From Phymorhynchus buccinoides (lineage: Eukaryota; Mollusca; Gastropoda; Neogastropoda; Raphitomidae), in contig CM065686.1 of NCBI GenBank assembly GCA_017654935.2, positions 25,502,733-25,566,732 on the forward strand: DNA of 64,000 bases, in the 5' to 3' direction. Under the pieces are notes generated by a model. The model saw only the letters and a program-made list of their open reading frames with translations, did not search any database and was not told where the DNA came from. Every line of letters begins with the position of its first letter. The stretch's first letter is position 1. This document shows positions 1-13,125 of this stretch, piece by piece. Both the position numbers and the translations under genes were made by a program.

Positions 1-362
1 GGGGGAGATAAGGAGGGTAGGGTGTGTTTATATGGGGGAATGGGTGGAAGGGGAGCATTGGTTTTGTTTTAATGCTTTTTTTAAAAACATTAACATAAGG
101 CTTTCAAATGTTAGGATCATGCACATTTTGTTGCACTTGGTTTCCGTATTTGAACTATGTGAGTGTAAGAAAAAGGAGAACCTTCAAGCAGGGCAACATT
201 GGTTTGTGAACACAGTGTGTACTTTCTGGCTAAAGAATGTTTACAGATTTTATTCAGTGTGTGCATTTCCTGGCACACAAATGTTTACATGTTTGAGTGT
301 GACCCACTCTGGATGGAGAATTGTAGCTCACGCCCCCAGTTAATTAACCGTCTGTGTTTCAG
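1..362 (+). other. Intron upstream of the terminal exon at 363
   Basis: T/G-rich sequence with no coding signal. It ends in a pyrimidine-rich tract and the acceptor CTGTGTTTCAG, directly before sequence that is open and strongly codon-biased. The open frame that continues upstream of 363 is treated as chance read-through of the intron. Confidence 0.7.
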
Positions 363-2277
363 CGCTTCGGAGGACTGCCTGGACCGGCACACCACAGCAC
401 CCTTGGCCACGTCGGAGCCCGACTTCCTGGACTGGGACGAGAGGCACCACTATGCGGGGCGGGGGCGCCAGATGTCGGACGACGCCCTGCTGGAGCGCAG
501 CGACGAAGTGGTGGGTGGCTGGGTGGGCCGGGAGACCCTGGACTGGCTGAAGCGCCTGGAGCAGGAGGCGCGCACTTTCAGGAGGCTGGAGGAGCAGCGG
601 CAGAGGGACATGGAGCGGCGGCGGCGCCAGCAGCAGAAGATCGAGCGCGAGCTGCAGCGTTCCCAGCGCGACCTGGAGATGGAGGAGGCTCAGTCTGTGG
701 AGGACCTTCTGGCCTGGACCGCCCCGCCCTCCACGTCCACCCCGGCCCTGGCCTCTTCCCGCTCCCAGCACCGCCCCCAGCCCATCAGCGCCTCCCAGGT
801 GGCCTCCTTCTCCAGGGATCAGGCCCAGGGCCACAGGATGGCTGCCGTGGCTCCCAGGTCCTCCGCTGCCAAAGCTTTTCCAGAAGTCGCCGCCGGAGGG
901 AAGTACTTTGTCAGCGTGGCCAACAACAGCGGCAGGGACTCCTTTCTGCACCCGGCCTCCCTGGAGAACTTGTTAGTGGAAGGGCTCCCTGCATTGTCCT
1001 CACAGATCTCCCGCACAGGGTCTCTGGAAAACATGGTAGACGGTTCGTCGATGAGAGACTTTCACGGGATGGGTCAGGGAAACGGTGCATTGCGGCACGG
1101 TTCTCTGGACTCCCTGCTGGACATGATCAGTCATGAGCCACAGGGAGGGGGCTCCACGGACTCTGAGGATGGGTCAGACCTGCTGACCTCCCTCACCACC
1201 ACATTCGATCAGAAACTGCAAATATTGCTGAACCCCAAGTACCGCCTGTCGTCGCGACACGGCCGGCAACCGCACGGCATTCACCGACAATCGAGACTGT
1301 TGATGGGGGCTGACATGTCGCGCAGCGCTCCAGCACAGGACAGTGTTCAGGGGAGTGAAGGGGATGGGGCACTGGGCCAGGACAGGGGGAGAGGGAGGGA
1401 AGCAGGGTTCCGAGATCCCAGTCTCCACCGGGCAGCTAAAAGTGACACCAAGGTGGGCATCGCGTCTCGCTTTCAGTGGGGGTGCAGCACCGCACCGTCT
1501 CTCTCCAACGTACCCTCCACTAGTGCGTCTGGGCGACACAAGCCTATGCCAGACTTCCGCAGCTTTCTGTCCCGCACACCTCGCCAAGACAGCGGTGGGT
1601 CCAGCAGCGTGGTGCTGACTCAGCCACGTAAACTGAGCTCGGGGAGCTTGGGGCAGCTAGGGGAAGGGTTCGCGCCAATCTCCAGCAGAAACAAGCCGGC
1701 GCGCCTGAGTGAGGCACTGCAGCAGAGCCGGACAGCAGGGCAGGGACAGACGCAGGGCCAGGCGAGGCTCAACTTTCGCCCCTTCAGCAAGTCGGAGAAG
1801 ATGGAGGTGAACACGGCCCTGGCCCTGTGGGCCCAGAGAGACGGGGGCAGCGCCAAGGACAGTGCGCCTCCGGGGGTTCCAGAGAGTGTGCCTGCTTCAC
1901 GCAGCGATCACAGCATTAGCCAGGGGGCTGAGCCCGGCCATTCCAGCGCCTCTCCAGCACAAACCAGCTGGGGCGAGGGGCAGTCAGCGGGGGACAGGGA
2001 GGGAGGAAGGAAGGGGAAGGGGGGTGGGAAGCGGCGTCACACGGTGGGGGGAGCGGGGGATCTGGAGCACTTCAAGGCGCTGCTGGCGGTGAGCGGTCAG
2101 CAGAGTGACCCCCGGCCCTCGGCCTGGGACCAGCTGTGTCCCTCCTCCTCTGTGGCCCCCTCGCTAGACTTGACCCCAGAGGGCCGCAGTCTGCAGGCCT
2201 GGATGCAAAAGGAGCGTCTGCGAGGCAGCACCCCCAACCTGCTCTCCTGCGACCTGCCTGACTCACAGTCCTCGTGA
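363..2277 (+). CDS. Terminal coding exon of an unidentified large scaffold-like protein (5' part outside window)
   Basis: One 1915-nt exon, open for 637 codons to TGA at 2275-2277. Its first base completes a split codon, so it is entered in phase. The protein begins with an acidic stretch, then a charged, Arg/Glu/Gln-rich predicted coiled coil (about 548-690, motifs such as LEEQRQRDMERRRRQQQKIE). Three related short motifs follow, ASLENLL, GSLENMV and GSLDSLL (about 955-1120), then a non-repetitive hydrophobic patch FDQKLQILLNPKY (1205-1243). The rest is a long Ser/Gly/Pro-rich, probably disordered tail ending LRGSTPNLLSCDLPDSQSS. No catalytic domain, signal peptide or membrane segment is seen. 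GC content and codon use contrast sharply with flanking AT-rich DNA, which supports real coding. I do not recognise the family; a cytoskeletal or signalling adaptor is a guess from composition only. Confidence 0.85.
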
Positions 2278-3683
2278 ACTCCTTACAATTGCTGGGTTGT
2301 TTTATGGACATTACTGGCTAATACTGTCAGTAAGAGGAATCAGGGTGGCTTCGCATTTGGCTTTGGCTTTGTTCTTAAGACGTTTTCTTATTAAGTTATT
2401 ACCTGGCCAGTTGATGACATGCGTTGAATGATGACCGTAGAAAGCCAGATCATGCTGATTTTGTGGCCTTGTGTGCGTTTTTGTTTTATGATGCTGTTGT
2501 TGGTTTTTTACTAAGTGGATTTGTTTTCAGCCTATGGAAATGAATTGACTGCCACCAGGAACAAATGAAAGCCAATGAAATAAGAAAGAAGGAAAGGAAA
2601 GGTTTCCACACATGGAGAGCACATGGAATGCGCGAAGGCAATCAGACAAGACATTAGTTTGTATGACAGTATCACATCTTGGACGTTAGGATAAGTGGGA
2701 ACAGGGAGGTGAAACAGTGAAGCTGTAGTTTCTCAATCACTACCAGGCTAATGTAGGTCATAGAAACAACCTAGTGAGAAAAAGAAATGAAATACAAAGT
2801 GCATTTTCATGACAATGAAAGGTGTACAAAATCTGGCTGGAAAAAATGTACTTGATTGCCAAGAACCATTGGCAGTTATAAACTTGTATATTCAACGGTC
2901 TTTCGCAGTGCATTTAAGCCATGGAAATGTTCATTGTGATGGACAGGTGAGAAATGTCAGTCTATGGATAGATCTGACATAGAGTGAGAGTTCTTTGTTT
3001 CCAAGGGTCAATATAGATCTGATGTCGTTGGTGGTTGTAAATTATGATGATCATAATTTATCTGCAACACTGCTGTACAGGATTTCGGCTTTTTTTACAT
3101 CTTTATTTATTTATTCTTTTTGGACACGCATGTTTAGTGTATTAATCACACAGTACCTGTGTAAACGTAATATTCTTAGACACAAATTTTTTGTTTAATG
3201 TTCCTTGTTATATTTGTGTGGTTTTGTTGGCAATATTTTTTTTCTTCTGTGAATGTGTTGTCAGGAAAGAAACAAAAATCAAGTGTTAATTGTTCATCAC
3301 TATTAAGCATTTTGCTGCAAAACTAGAGTATGGCATAACATTTGTGCCAGAGTGGTGGTAACAAGGTCTGTAATGGGTTTTACAAATAGTTGTTTTTTTA
3401 AATCAGCTTTTCTGAATGGTAGTTTCAATGTGCACCTCTTTATCCAGTGGAGGTTGATGTTGTACTTTAGTTGAGCAAACATTCATGCTTATGCATCACA
3501 CATTTTCTCTTGTACTTTCAGTTGATTTGTGTCTTTCACTACAAGTAGTGATAGGTGCGCGCGCACACAGATACACACAACACACACACACATGCTTTTC
3601 CTTTGTGGAAACCAACAGCTTTCATTGATGCATTCTTGTTTTTTGGTGTGTAGTGTTGTTTTTCATTAGGCAAAAACCCAACT

Positions 3684-4167
3684 AGTTGTGGTTACACTTA
3701 CAGTATCCTGACCTACCCTGGGTTTTTCGGCCGACCCTATGATTTTTTTTTTGGCCTCAAAAAAAAAGAGAGAGACGCAAGTTCAATCGGGGAATGCCCA
3801 TCAGGGAACATAACTCTAATGCGTTGAACGTCCATGTGTCGTTGCAAAATGGCGTCGTTTGCCATTTCAATGGAGCCATGCGCTCATGTTTCTGAAAATA
3901 CGAGGGTGATTAGCACTTTCAAAGCATCTTACACGCTCGTGGATGTTTTCCGGGACATTCATCCGGATGTAGAAAAGGAAAACATCACTTGCCGAGGTGG
4001 TTCAGCTATCTTAGCTGAACCTTTCGAGCTAGACTTTTCAACACCACTCAGCGATCTCAAAGAGCTGAGAGTGAAGAGCTTACTATTTTGACCTTATAAA
4101 AAAAATTAAAAAGTTAGGGCCTGCCTACCTACCCTATTGTTTTGGCCATGTTACCTTAACCACAACT
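3684..4167. mobile_element. 484-bp element with terminal inverted repeats carrying a small ORF
   Basis: The ends are AGTTGTGGTTA and TAACCACAACT, followed inward by imperfectly inverted CCTACCCT-containing stretches. Internal A/T homopolymers flank a higher-complexity core with an 85-codon + strand ORF (3834-4091). That ORF has a good start context (AAAATGGCG at a second Met). It matches no family I know. The core could be a captured host exon or a truncated transposase. The superfamily cannot be assigned because no target duplication is clear. Confidence 0.45.
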
Positions 4168-4627
4168 TTTTTTTTGGGGGGACCTTATCATTTTATGTTT
4201 AGTTTGACATTATTTAATTTCTCTAAGATTTTAAAATGATCAATCCATGAGGTGCGACATGTATCCTGATCTGTGAAGTGTTTTTTAATGATCCCATGAT
4301 GCTGAATGCCATCTATTTCACGTGATAAGAATTGCCGTTTCAATAAGTCATTCTACCATAAAAACACAGACAAGAGTCCATGAGGCTTCCAATAGAAATA
4401 TATTTTTTTAAGTCTATACGATTAGCAATTCAGAGGAACTCTAAGAATGTTGTGGAATGTTCTAATGATAATCTTACTTTAATCCCAATCTGTCTGCATA
4501 ATGTTAGCACAAGTTTGTTAACAACACTTTGTTCACAGACAAACCGTCAAAGAGAAACATATAACATTATCAAAGAAGGTACATGTAATGACTCGTCACC
4601 AAAGAAAACAATAAAACTGGTAATAAA

Positions 4628-5540
4628 ATAATAATAGTACATTTATATAGCGCTTTACTTCAAATGAGCCCAAAGCGCTTTACAATCGAATATTCATCAA
4701 GTAGACAACAAAAATAGTGTTTAAGAATGACACAAACCAGCAACAACGCATATACAAAGCAACGCGCACGCACACACACATTTATCGACACTGACTCATT
4801 ATTCATCTTTCATTCAGTAAGCCATAGCAACTGAGTTGCACATACACCAACACACATACACAAACGTTAGAGGATACACATACAAGTACACTCGCAACAT
4901 ATGCACGCAGACAGACAGACACACACATTCATATAGACACACACATACACATGCGTGCACACACAAAACCAAAACACACAAGCACACACACACACGCATG
5001 TATGCACACATGCATGCACAACACACACTCGCGCGCGCACACCACAAAACAGCACAAACCACCTATTCAATCTTCCCTCACGTGCACACAACGATAGACA
5101 ACTGATCAAATAGTTAGGGTGCTGCAGGAAAAAGATGGGTTTTAAGAGAGGTTTTGAATGAGGAGACTGAGTTGGAGTGTCGGAGAGGACAAGGCAGAGA
5201 ATTCCAAAGAGAAGGTGCTTGACAGGGAAAAGAACGTTGGCCAGCAGATTTGAGACGGATGGAGGGAAGGGAAAGGAGACGAGAATCAGAAGACGAGTGT
5301 AGTTGGCGAGCTGGGACATAGAGATGAAGGAGATCAGAGAGATATAAGGGAGCTTGATCATTCAGTGACTTGAAGACAAGGAGGAGAATTTTGTAGTCAA
5401 TACGTGATTGAACTGGGAGCCAATGTAGGGGAGCGAGAAATGAGACGAGCAGCATTATTCTGGACCCGTTGGAGCTTAGAGATGAGAGTTGATGGACAGC
5501 CAGCAAGAAGTGAGTTGCAGCCAAGAATATAGGTTACCTT
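4628..5540 (-). pseudogene. 5'-truncated L2/CR1-type LINE: reverse transcriptase C-terminus and 3' tail
   Basis: The minus strand frame at 5114-5524 encodes the typical end of an L2/CR1-clade polymerase: APLHWLPVQSRIDYKILLLVF, then YLSDLL, then SLWNSLP and SFKTSLKTHLF. That stretch is the conserved region after the fingers/palm; the YxDD box is lost to 5' truncation. A CA-rich tract (4770-5045) splits coding and tail. The tail, at the low-coordinate end, carries AAAGCGC...AGCGCTATATAAAT followed by ATT repeats, the usual L2 3' end. The copy is dead by truncation, as most LINE copies are. Confidence 0.75.
4770..5045. repeat. CA-rich degenerate microsatellite inside the LINE tail
   Basis: Interrupted (CA)n with ATGCACAC and GACAGACA variants. 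Open frames through it on both strands are artefacts of the dinucleotide repeat. Confidence 0.85.
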
Positions 5541-5835
5541 GAATCAAAAAGATATATAAAAATTGTGTGAACTTCACAATTGGGAATAAGATTCAATTCA
5601 ATTCAGAACTCAATTCTTCTTCATTCACTCAAACAGTTTCCTGTCATATTAGCGTAGAACAGATGCATCATGCTGCCGTTGTGCGTCTGAGAAATTGGCC
5701 CAACATGTCCGACTTCGGCTAAAGAAATCTTTATAAGAATTTATAGAAAAAAAGGCAGGAAAATGGACCAGAAAGATAGATGACAGTAAGCAAAGGGAAA
5801 TGGCAGAGGCAAAGTGACAGATTAGAGGAACTTAC

Positions 5836-5905
5836 AAGCACAGAACTTCCAGAAGGTGGGGGAACAATTTGTATGAAAGACACCCCCCGGTATCCCCACG
5901 GGGGA
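5836..5905 (+). repeat. Dispersed repeat unit with GTATCCCCACGGGG palindrome (copy 1)
   Basis: The block GGTGGGGGAACAATTTGTAT then GAAAGACACCCCCCGGTATC recurs in inverse orientation at about 27355-27405. The shared part is about 55 bp and contains a near-palindrome around the GTATCCCC core. The parent element is unknown. Confidence 0.6.
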
Positions 5906-6200
5906 AGAATTCAAATAAAAAACACTTTATTTTCTCTCATGGATAATTACATCCATGTGCGAAAACAGACGTTGACATTTAGCATGCATGATGTGATCTA
6001 AGAACAATTCAATTAAAAAACTTTATTGTCTTAAAAAAGTTTAAAATTGAAAATGTTCTTTGGCAACATGTGCAGTAGATTAAAATAAAATACATTAAAT
6101 CAAATGTTTAACACACTCACACAAAATACCCACAGATGAAAGTTACACAATAACATTTTCACTGTCAGATACATCCTTCAGCACACAAAAGTTTACCCAC
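5906..6200. other. AT-rich spacer, nothing specific
   Basis: A/T-rich sequence between a dispersed repeat and the CA minisatellite. It has AATAAA-like hexamers but no gene or transposon signal. Confidence 0.5.
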
Positions 6201-6221
6201 ACTCGCATATCACACCCACCC

Positions 6222-7445
<1,224 letters not shown>

Positions 7446-7889
7446 AGAAGGAACAAGTAAAAGGAGTCTTGTGGATTGTGAACAGTGCCGTTGGTACTGT
7501 TGTCATAAATTCATGCAATACATATAAGTGGCCGTGGATCAGGATTTTTTAAATTTGAATGGTGTGCCTTGTGTGCGTGATGGTCGAGAAGTTGAATCAT
7601 CTTGTCAATATTTTGCTGAGCAAGACTATGCCTCCAGGCTCTGTGTGAATGTTTATTGCTTTGGAGGTAAGGACAAGGACATGGATGCTCCTGCTTTCAT
7701 GATGTCCTGAAGTTCAGGATGTCCTGAACTTCAGGATTATTTTATTGCCTGGAGCTGGCATCACCAGATTATGAGAATTTGAGAAGATGCATTTTGCTGG
7801 TTATAGAGGTCATGAAGACATGAAGACATTAGTTTAGCCAGAAGTGAAAGTGCCACAAGAGCCTGTCAATTACATTGGAAACTGTAGTT

Positions 7890-8000
7890 TCTTTTCTGCT
7901 TCCAGGGGGCATTGCCCCCCGAAACCCCCAGGAAGGGCGCTCTCCCTGCACTCCACCGAGGCCTGGGCAGCCCCTGGACCCCTGCCTTGCAGGAATTGTT
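7890..8000. repeat. GC-rich transposon-like segment (GGGGGCATTGCCCCC ... CCTGGACCCC)
   Basis: A short palindromic GC-rich block with CCCCCAGGAAGGGCGC and AGCCCCTGGACCCC. Blocks of this style also occur at 21482-21560 and 60120-60215, where they lie inside terminal-inverted-repeat elements, so a DNA-transposon fragment is likely here. Confidence 0.4.
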
Positions 8001-8125
8001 TAGTTTCCCAGGAGCACCCATGCAAGGAGGAAGTTGCTGTGATTGTGTGTGTCTGTGAGTCACTGTTTGTGTGTGACTCATTATTCTGTGTCTGTCTGTC
8101 AGTGTGTGTGAATGAGGGGTGTTGT

Positions 8126-8640
8126 TAAAGGGGCACTCTGACGGATACGTTTTTGCAAGAAACAAGTCGGCATCACCAGGAAAAACCCTTTACAGAGATC
8201 GCAAACTCACTTTGCTCTGGTTTCCTATAAGTCAAACAGTCAAATTGGCAATTCTTCCTTGGCAGAGGTATTGGAAGACGTATTCTTTCAGTGAAAGAGA
8301 AAGCATGTGCCTTCTCTTTTTTAATGGCCGCCTGAGTTGGACCAAATTTCCACAATACAAGTATTTATATACAGTTGATCAGGAGTTTCACTCACAACAA
8401 AGGAAATAGCTCCATTTTTTGTTACTGCACAAGGAAGAAAAAGCTTCAACCACACTTAGTGGCCTCCACCCACCCCATCTAAAATGGCTTCTCTCTCCGC
8501 CAAGGAGGAATCGCCGTTTTGACGGTTTGATTTATAGGAAACCAGAGCAAAGTGAGTGTTCTGATCCTTGAAAAGGCTGTCTTTCTGGTGACCTCGACGT
8601 TGTTGCAAAAACTCATCCATCAGGGTGCCCCTTTAAGGGG
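8126..8640. mobile_element. Foldback MITE, about 515 bp
   Basis: The ends are TTAAAGGGGCACTCTGA and its complement GGGTGCCCCTTTAA. Long imperfect inverted arms run inward: CTCACTTTGCTCTGGTTTCC is repeated as its complement, GGAAACCAGAGCAAAGTGAG, and CTTCCTTGGCAGAG is answered by CTCCGCCAAGGAGG. No coding capacity. The TTAA at each end could be a piggyBac/Kolobok-type target site. Confidence 0.6.
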
Positions 8641-8795
8641 AAATAGAGTGCATAGTTTAAGAGGGGTTTAAAGTGTGTGTGTGTGCAAGTTTAGATGTTT
8701 GGATGATTTATTGTTAGCATTGTTGTCCCTATTTTTTAAAGTTATTTACACCTTAGAATCGTTTAGCATTGAACATGTTTCATAAACTATCCATA

Positions 8796-9415
8796 TGTGA
8801 TGGGGTGGTAAGGGTAAGGGATAGGCAAGTCTATAGCCTACCAGCCACTTGTGATGCGCCTGTGTGGTCAAGAGCCTGCAATGTTGAGCACTGATCCCTG
8901 CTCATAACTGATGTAATCTCTGCACTGTCTTTCTTAGTATTTCCTAGTACCCAAATAAACAAAAGCTGTTTCCTCTATATGTTCCTGGTCTGCGTGGTGA
9001 CTCAGACAGTTAGCTAGGAAGACAGTGCAGCAGATCTACCTCCACCCGTCACGACGTCGACACCATGGCTACCCCTCATCAACTTCCTCTATATGTTCCT
9101 GGTCTGCGTGGTGACTCAGACAGTTAGCTGGGAAGACAGTGCAGCAGATCTACCTCCACCCGTCACGACGTCGACACCATGGCTACCCCTCATCAACTTC
9201 CTCTATATGTTCCTGGTCTGCGTGGTGACTCAGACAGTTAGCTAGGAAGACAGTGCAGCAGATCTACCTCCACCCGTCACGACGTCGACACCATGGCTAC
9301 CCCTCATCAACTTCCTCTATATGTTCCTGGTCTGCATGGTGTGTGCTCATCATCACCCCCATTTCCTCATCAACTCCTCCTTATCCCTATCCCTTACCCT
9401 TACCACCCCATCACA
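8796..9415 (+). mobile_element. Solo-LTR-like element with polyadenylation signal and internal 114-bp repeats
   Basis: It starts TGTGATGGGGTGGTAAGG and ends in the exact complement, CCTTACCACCCCATCACA. This TG...CA end structure has unusually long (about 28-bp) inverted termini. AATAAA lies at 8954. The segment around it (GATGTAATCTCTGCACTGTC ... TTCCTGGTCTGCGTGG ... TTACCACCCCAT) recurs at 40999-41247, so the family is dispersed. No clear 5-bp target duplication could be fixed. A TIR element is the alternative. Confidence 0.5.
8971..9326 (+). repeat. Tandem repeat, period 114 bp, three copies plus a partial fourth
   Basis: Units begin TCCTCTATATGTTCCTGG at 8971, 9085, 9199 and 9313; spacing is exactly 114 bp each time. 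Copies are almost identical, so the expansion is recent. 114 is a multiple of three but the unit carries no convincing reading frame. Confidence 0.9.
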
Positions 9416-11728
9416 CATATTTTGTGTGTAAGTAGGCCTTCCTCATGTGTTTGTGATCATTGATTATATTTATATACCACCACTAACATTGGATCTTCAA
9501 TTTAAATGACAATTTGACAGGTTAAGAATATAAGATTCTCTGCTGGGGCAAATCTTGTTATAGAGCTTGAAGTGCTCACAATGAATTGTTCACCCGCAAA
9601 CAAATCTCCCATACTCGGTTATTATCCAGCAAATTCCCCATTTTGACAGATGGTTCCTGCTTATAGTACATATTTATTCGTTGTCTAGAAGAAAACCATC
9701 CACACTTTTCCTGAGAAAATCCGAGCTTAGCTCCCACTACTTCGTGTAATGATCATTCTTCCCCACTTTTTATGTCTGTGTGATTGGAAGTTTGAGTATT
9801 ATTGCAAGACAATATCCATATTGGAGGCATTAAGAATTACAAACATTTTCAACTATTTTGGTTACATTTAGTTTGTTAAAATTACGTTATAAATACAGTA
9901 TAAACTGCGCTGTGATTTTCTTCTATAATATATCATAAAATATTGAAAACTTTTGACTTTGAAAAGGTCAAACTGCACAAGCAAAATTTTATTTGGTTTT
10001 GGAAAATGAGAATGCTTATTGTTTATGAATTTCTTTTCTCTCCAAACCTAAATTTGGTCAAATGCAAACTCTCAACAAAATGTTATATACACACTTAGTC
10101 TTGTATGAGTAATGGCACAATCTGAAGCAGGTCACAAACTACTGGTGAAAAAACATTTTTCTTGCTTTTTTTTAAAATGTTTAATGTTTTCACATTTTAG
10201 CTGGAACATTTTTTTTTTTTTTTTTTTTTGGGGGGGGCACAAATCTGCAGCATGTATATGTGTGCATAACATTTTATATGTCTTAAGGAAATCACATGTG
10301 TGCATATTTAATATGAAAACAATCTATACTTTGGTGAAGGGGGTTAATTACAGAGAGTTACCTTGGTTTCAAACGCACGTTTATGTTTACATAACATTCA
10401 CTATCTTTTTTTTTAAAGCGATTAGAGAACAGTGTTTGAATATAACTTGACCATATTTCATGGTTGCTGATGAAGCTCTGAATCCACCATAACTTGCTGT
10501 TGGAGATAGTGTTGACAGATACTTTGCAGCAGTTGGGTGTTTCTAACTCCAGCATCACTCGATGAATCTCAGTGGGGGAGTTCATCCCCTCCTCCTCCCA
10601 TTCTGTGCTTGTGATTCAGTCATGTTCCAATGTGACTGGAGTGTGTGTGTAATGAATAAGGAAACAACAAACAGGACTGTGTGGTAGCCCTTAGTTAAGT
10701 CATTGTTTGCTCATGTATAAAGCTTGAAATGTTGTTGGTGCTGTGTTCAATATTCTTTGGGACTACTAATGAACAACAGTTAACTTATTCAAAGGGCATC
10801 GTCGGTGTGTTGCTGTTAAATGATTCAAAGGGCTTATTCATTGTCTTCTTGTGTCGTGCTCAGTGCTACCCTCGGTCTCAGGGTTACTATGATGCTGAAC
10901 AAAATCTTTATTGCTCGATTCTTGCTGTTTACTTTGTACTTTTTTTAAACACAGTTCCTTGTGTGTTACAGAAACATGTACATTTATTATAGTTTCGCTT
11001 TGAGCAATCAGATTGTAGCTTTGTTTGCGATTTTAAAGCATTTACAATTCATGGCAAGATTTTGTGGTTTGTCTTGAAAGCACAAATGTTTGCTGGCTGT
11101 GCGGTGTATTTAACTAACAAAACAGCTGTGCATATCTAGATGTGTTCTACCTTTTGTAATGTGTCTGTCGTTACAATTCTGTCCACAGATCACACGTCTT
11201 TTTGTTGTTGTTTTTTTGTTGATGATCGTTTAGTTTATTGGAGAAAGACGTTTTTATCCTCGATATGTATCGACAGCATCATGTATGGGTGGATGGGTGT
11301 TATACATAATTTAGAAAGCAATGTTAACTCATGGTGGCATCCTGTTCATTGTGCAATTCGTTAGAACAGGTGTGAATCAAAAGATTTTGTAAATGTATAC
11401 ACCTACCTGTGTCCTTGAATGTGACTTTTGTTTTGTTTTGTGGTTTACGGGGTGCCTAGTTAATATCAATTTTTCAACTCTTCAAGCTTGGTGGTGTTTG
11501 GACACTTTCCATGTGGTGCAAATGTTAGGTAACCTTTTGTTTTTACTTTGTCCTTAGACTATATTATGCGCTAAGGATCCGAGGAGGGGACCCTAAAAAC
11601 TCGAGTACGCGCTTCGTCTATTTATTCCGCTAGGTCGTATTACAAATTTTGCTTTTGAAAGTTGATTTTGAAGGCAAAATGTTGCTCGCGTGTCAATTGG
11701 CATTATTTCGAAGCTGCGTCTCTGGTCC

Positions 11729-11800
11729 GAAAGCAGGATAAGGGAAACCCCAAGCGAAGCTAGGAGGGAGGAGAGTACCTTCTGGAAGTTTGGAAAGCTG

Positions 11801-11834
<34 letters not shown>

Positions 11835-12082
11835 GGGGAGGAAAGCAGGATAGGGGAAACCCCAAGCGAAGCTAGGAGGGAGGCGAGTACCTTCTGGAAG
11901 TTTGGAAAGCTGGGAGGGGGGGGGGGGGGGGGGGGGAGGGGGAAAGCAGGATAGGGGAAACCCCAAGCGAAGCTAGGAGGGAGGCGAGTACCTTCTGGAA
12001 GTTTGGAAAGCTAGGGGGGGGGGGGGGGGGGGGACACGGGGAGGAGGAAAGCAGGATAGGGGAAACCCCAAGCGAAGCTAGG
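11729..12082 (+). repeat. G-tract satellite: about 100-112-bp units each with a long poly-G
   Basis: Units start GAAAGCAGGATAGGGGAAAC at 11729, 11841, 11942 and 12047 (spacings 112, 101, 105). Each unit except the partial last one carries a poly-G run of about 20-30 nt. The spacing varies mainly with G-run length. The Pro- or Gly-rich ORFs seen across it are artefacts. Confidence 0.9.
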
Positions 12083-12304
12083 AAGCGCAGATGCTTCATG
12101 CTGCCGTGCAGAGCACGGGTTTATCTAGTTGTAAAATATTCAGCATTAACTATCAGATTGTCTATTGTAATGATTTAATTAATGATTTAATAGTTCCAAC
12201 TTGACCAGGTGTGGTATTTTTTTGTTTGGTTGGTTTAGCAGGCGAGATTTATCACTTGTACATGTAGAACTAAAAAAGAAAGTTGTATTTATTTTAAGTA
12301 GGAA

Positions 12305-12375
12305 AAGTCAAGTCAAGTCAAGATCTTTATTGAGGGTTAGAAAATAAGCTGACAAAGCTTTTTTTTCATCCTGCC
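12305..12375 (+). repeat. Dispersed retroelement-tail-like repeat (copy 1)
   Basis: AAGTCAAGTCAAGATCTTTA, then GAAAATAAGCTGACAAAGCT. A related copy lies at 51735-51815 in the same orientation. It resembles the 3' end of a non-LTR element; no coding part is attached. Confidence 0.45.
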
Positions 12376-12999
12376 CTCTATCATTCATAGCTTTTTGGAA
12401 GTCAATGTGATTTTAAAAAAAATATTTATTGACTTATTTCCACAGTGCAAGTTTTTCAGTTTTCTAATTTTGGCCTTTTGGTTTTATAGAACCAATATAA
12501 GATTTGATGAGGTGTGTTTGGTTTTTTACTTTAAGTGTGTGTGTAGAATGCTTGTACTAAGTTGTGCTATTGTGAAAGCAATTCTAAACTACATATAGAA
12601 CACATGTGAAAGCATACAGTCAAGGTGATTTCGGTAGCCAGTGGACTGATTAGATTTCAAATAGGTTTTGGAATGGTTAAAGTTGTGATTGTTGATAACA
12701 ATTGATCCCTGATGGAAATGTTCAGGGATCATGAAAACTATCGGCTGAAGGGGGGGAAGTCCCCATTTCTCAGTACTGCAACACCACAGCTCACAGAAAC
12801 ATCTCATCATGACCACTCATGATCAACCAACAGTGTAAAAACAAACAAATTTTAAAAAAGGGGTATATAATATGGGATATCTCTGGAATCCTAGGAAGGA
12901 AGAGTGGTTATGAAAAGTATGTAAAGTGAACCCTTGAACAACAGGAGTTATAAAAGTTATGCCTTCTGCTTTTGACCAATATTGTTTTAACTGAGCTTA

Positions 13000-13125
13000 A
13001 AGGCACAACTTGGGATCAGGTTGGCGCTTGCTCTTGGCTATAATTGGAAGGTATAGGCGCTTGCAGCCCGTTGAGATAGCTGAACGAAAACTGCGTCGCT
13101 TCTGCTTCTATACCCCTAGTGTGGC
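13000..13125. repeat. Probable short MITE fragment
   Basis: Starts TTAAAGGCACAACTTGGGAT and ends CCCCTAGTGTGGCTTTAAG, roughly inverted ends. Higher GC than its surroundings; no ORF. Assigned on the end structure only. Confidence 0.3.

Noticed and set aside
340..1856. Minus strand ORFs over the + terminal exon
   Set aside because: GC-rich coding exon leaves the opposite strand open; the + frame is longer and ends in a plausible tail.
11593..12099. Proline-rich ORFs near 12 kb as formin-like exons
   Set aside because: The prolines come from poly-G tracts in a tandem repeat.
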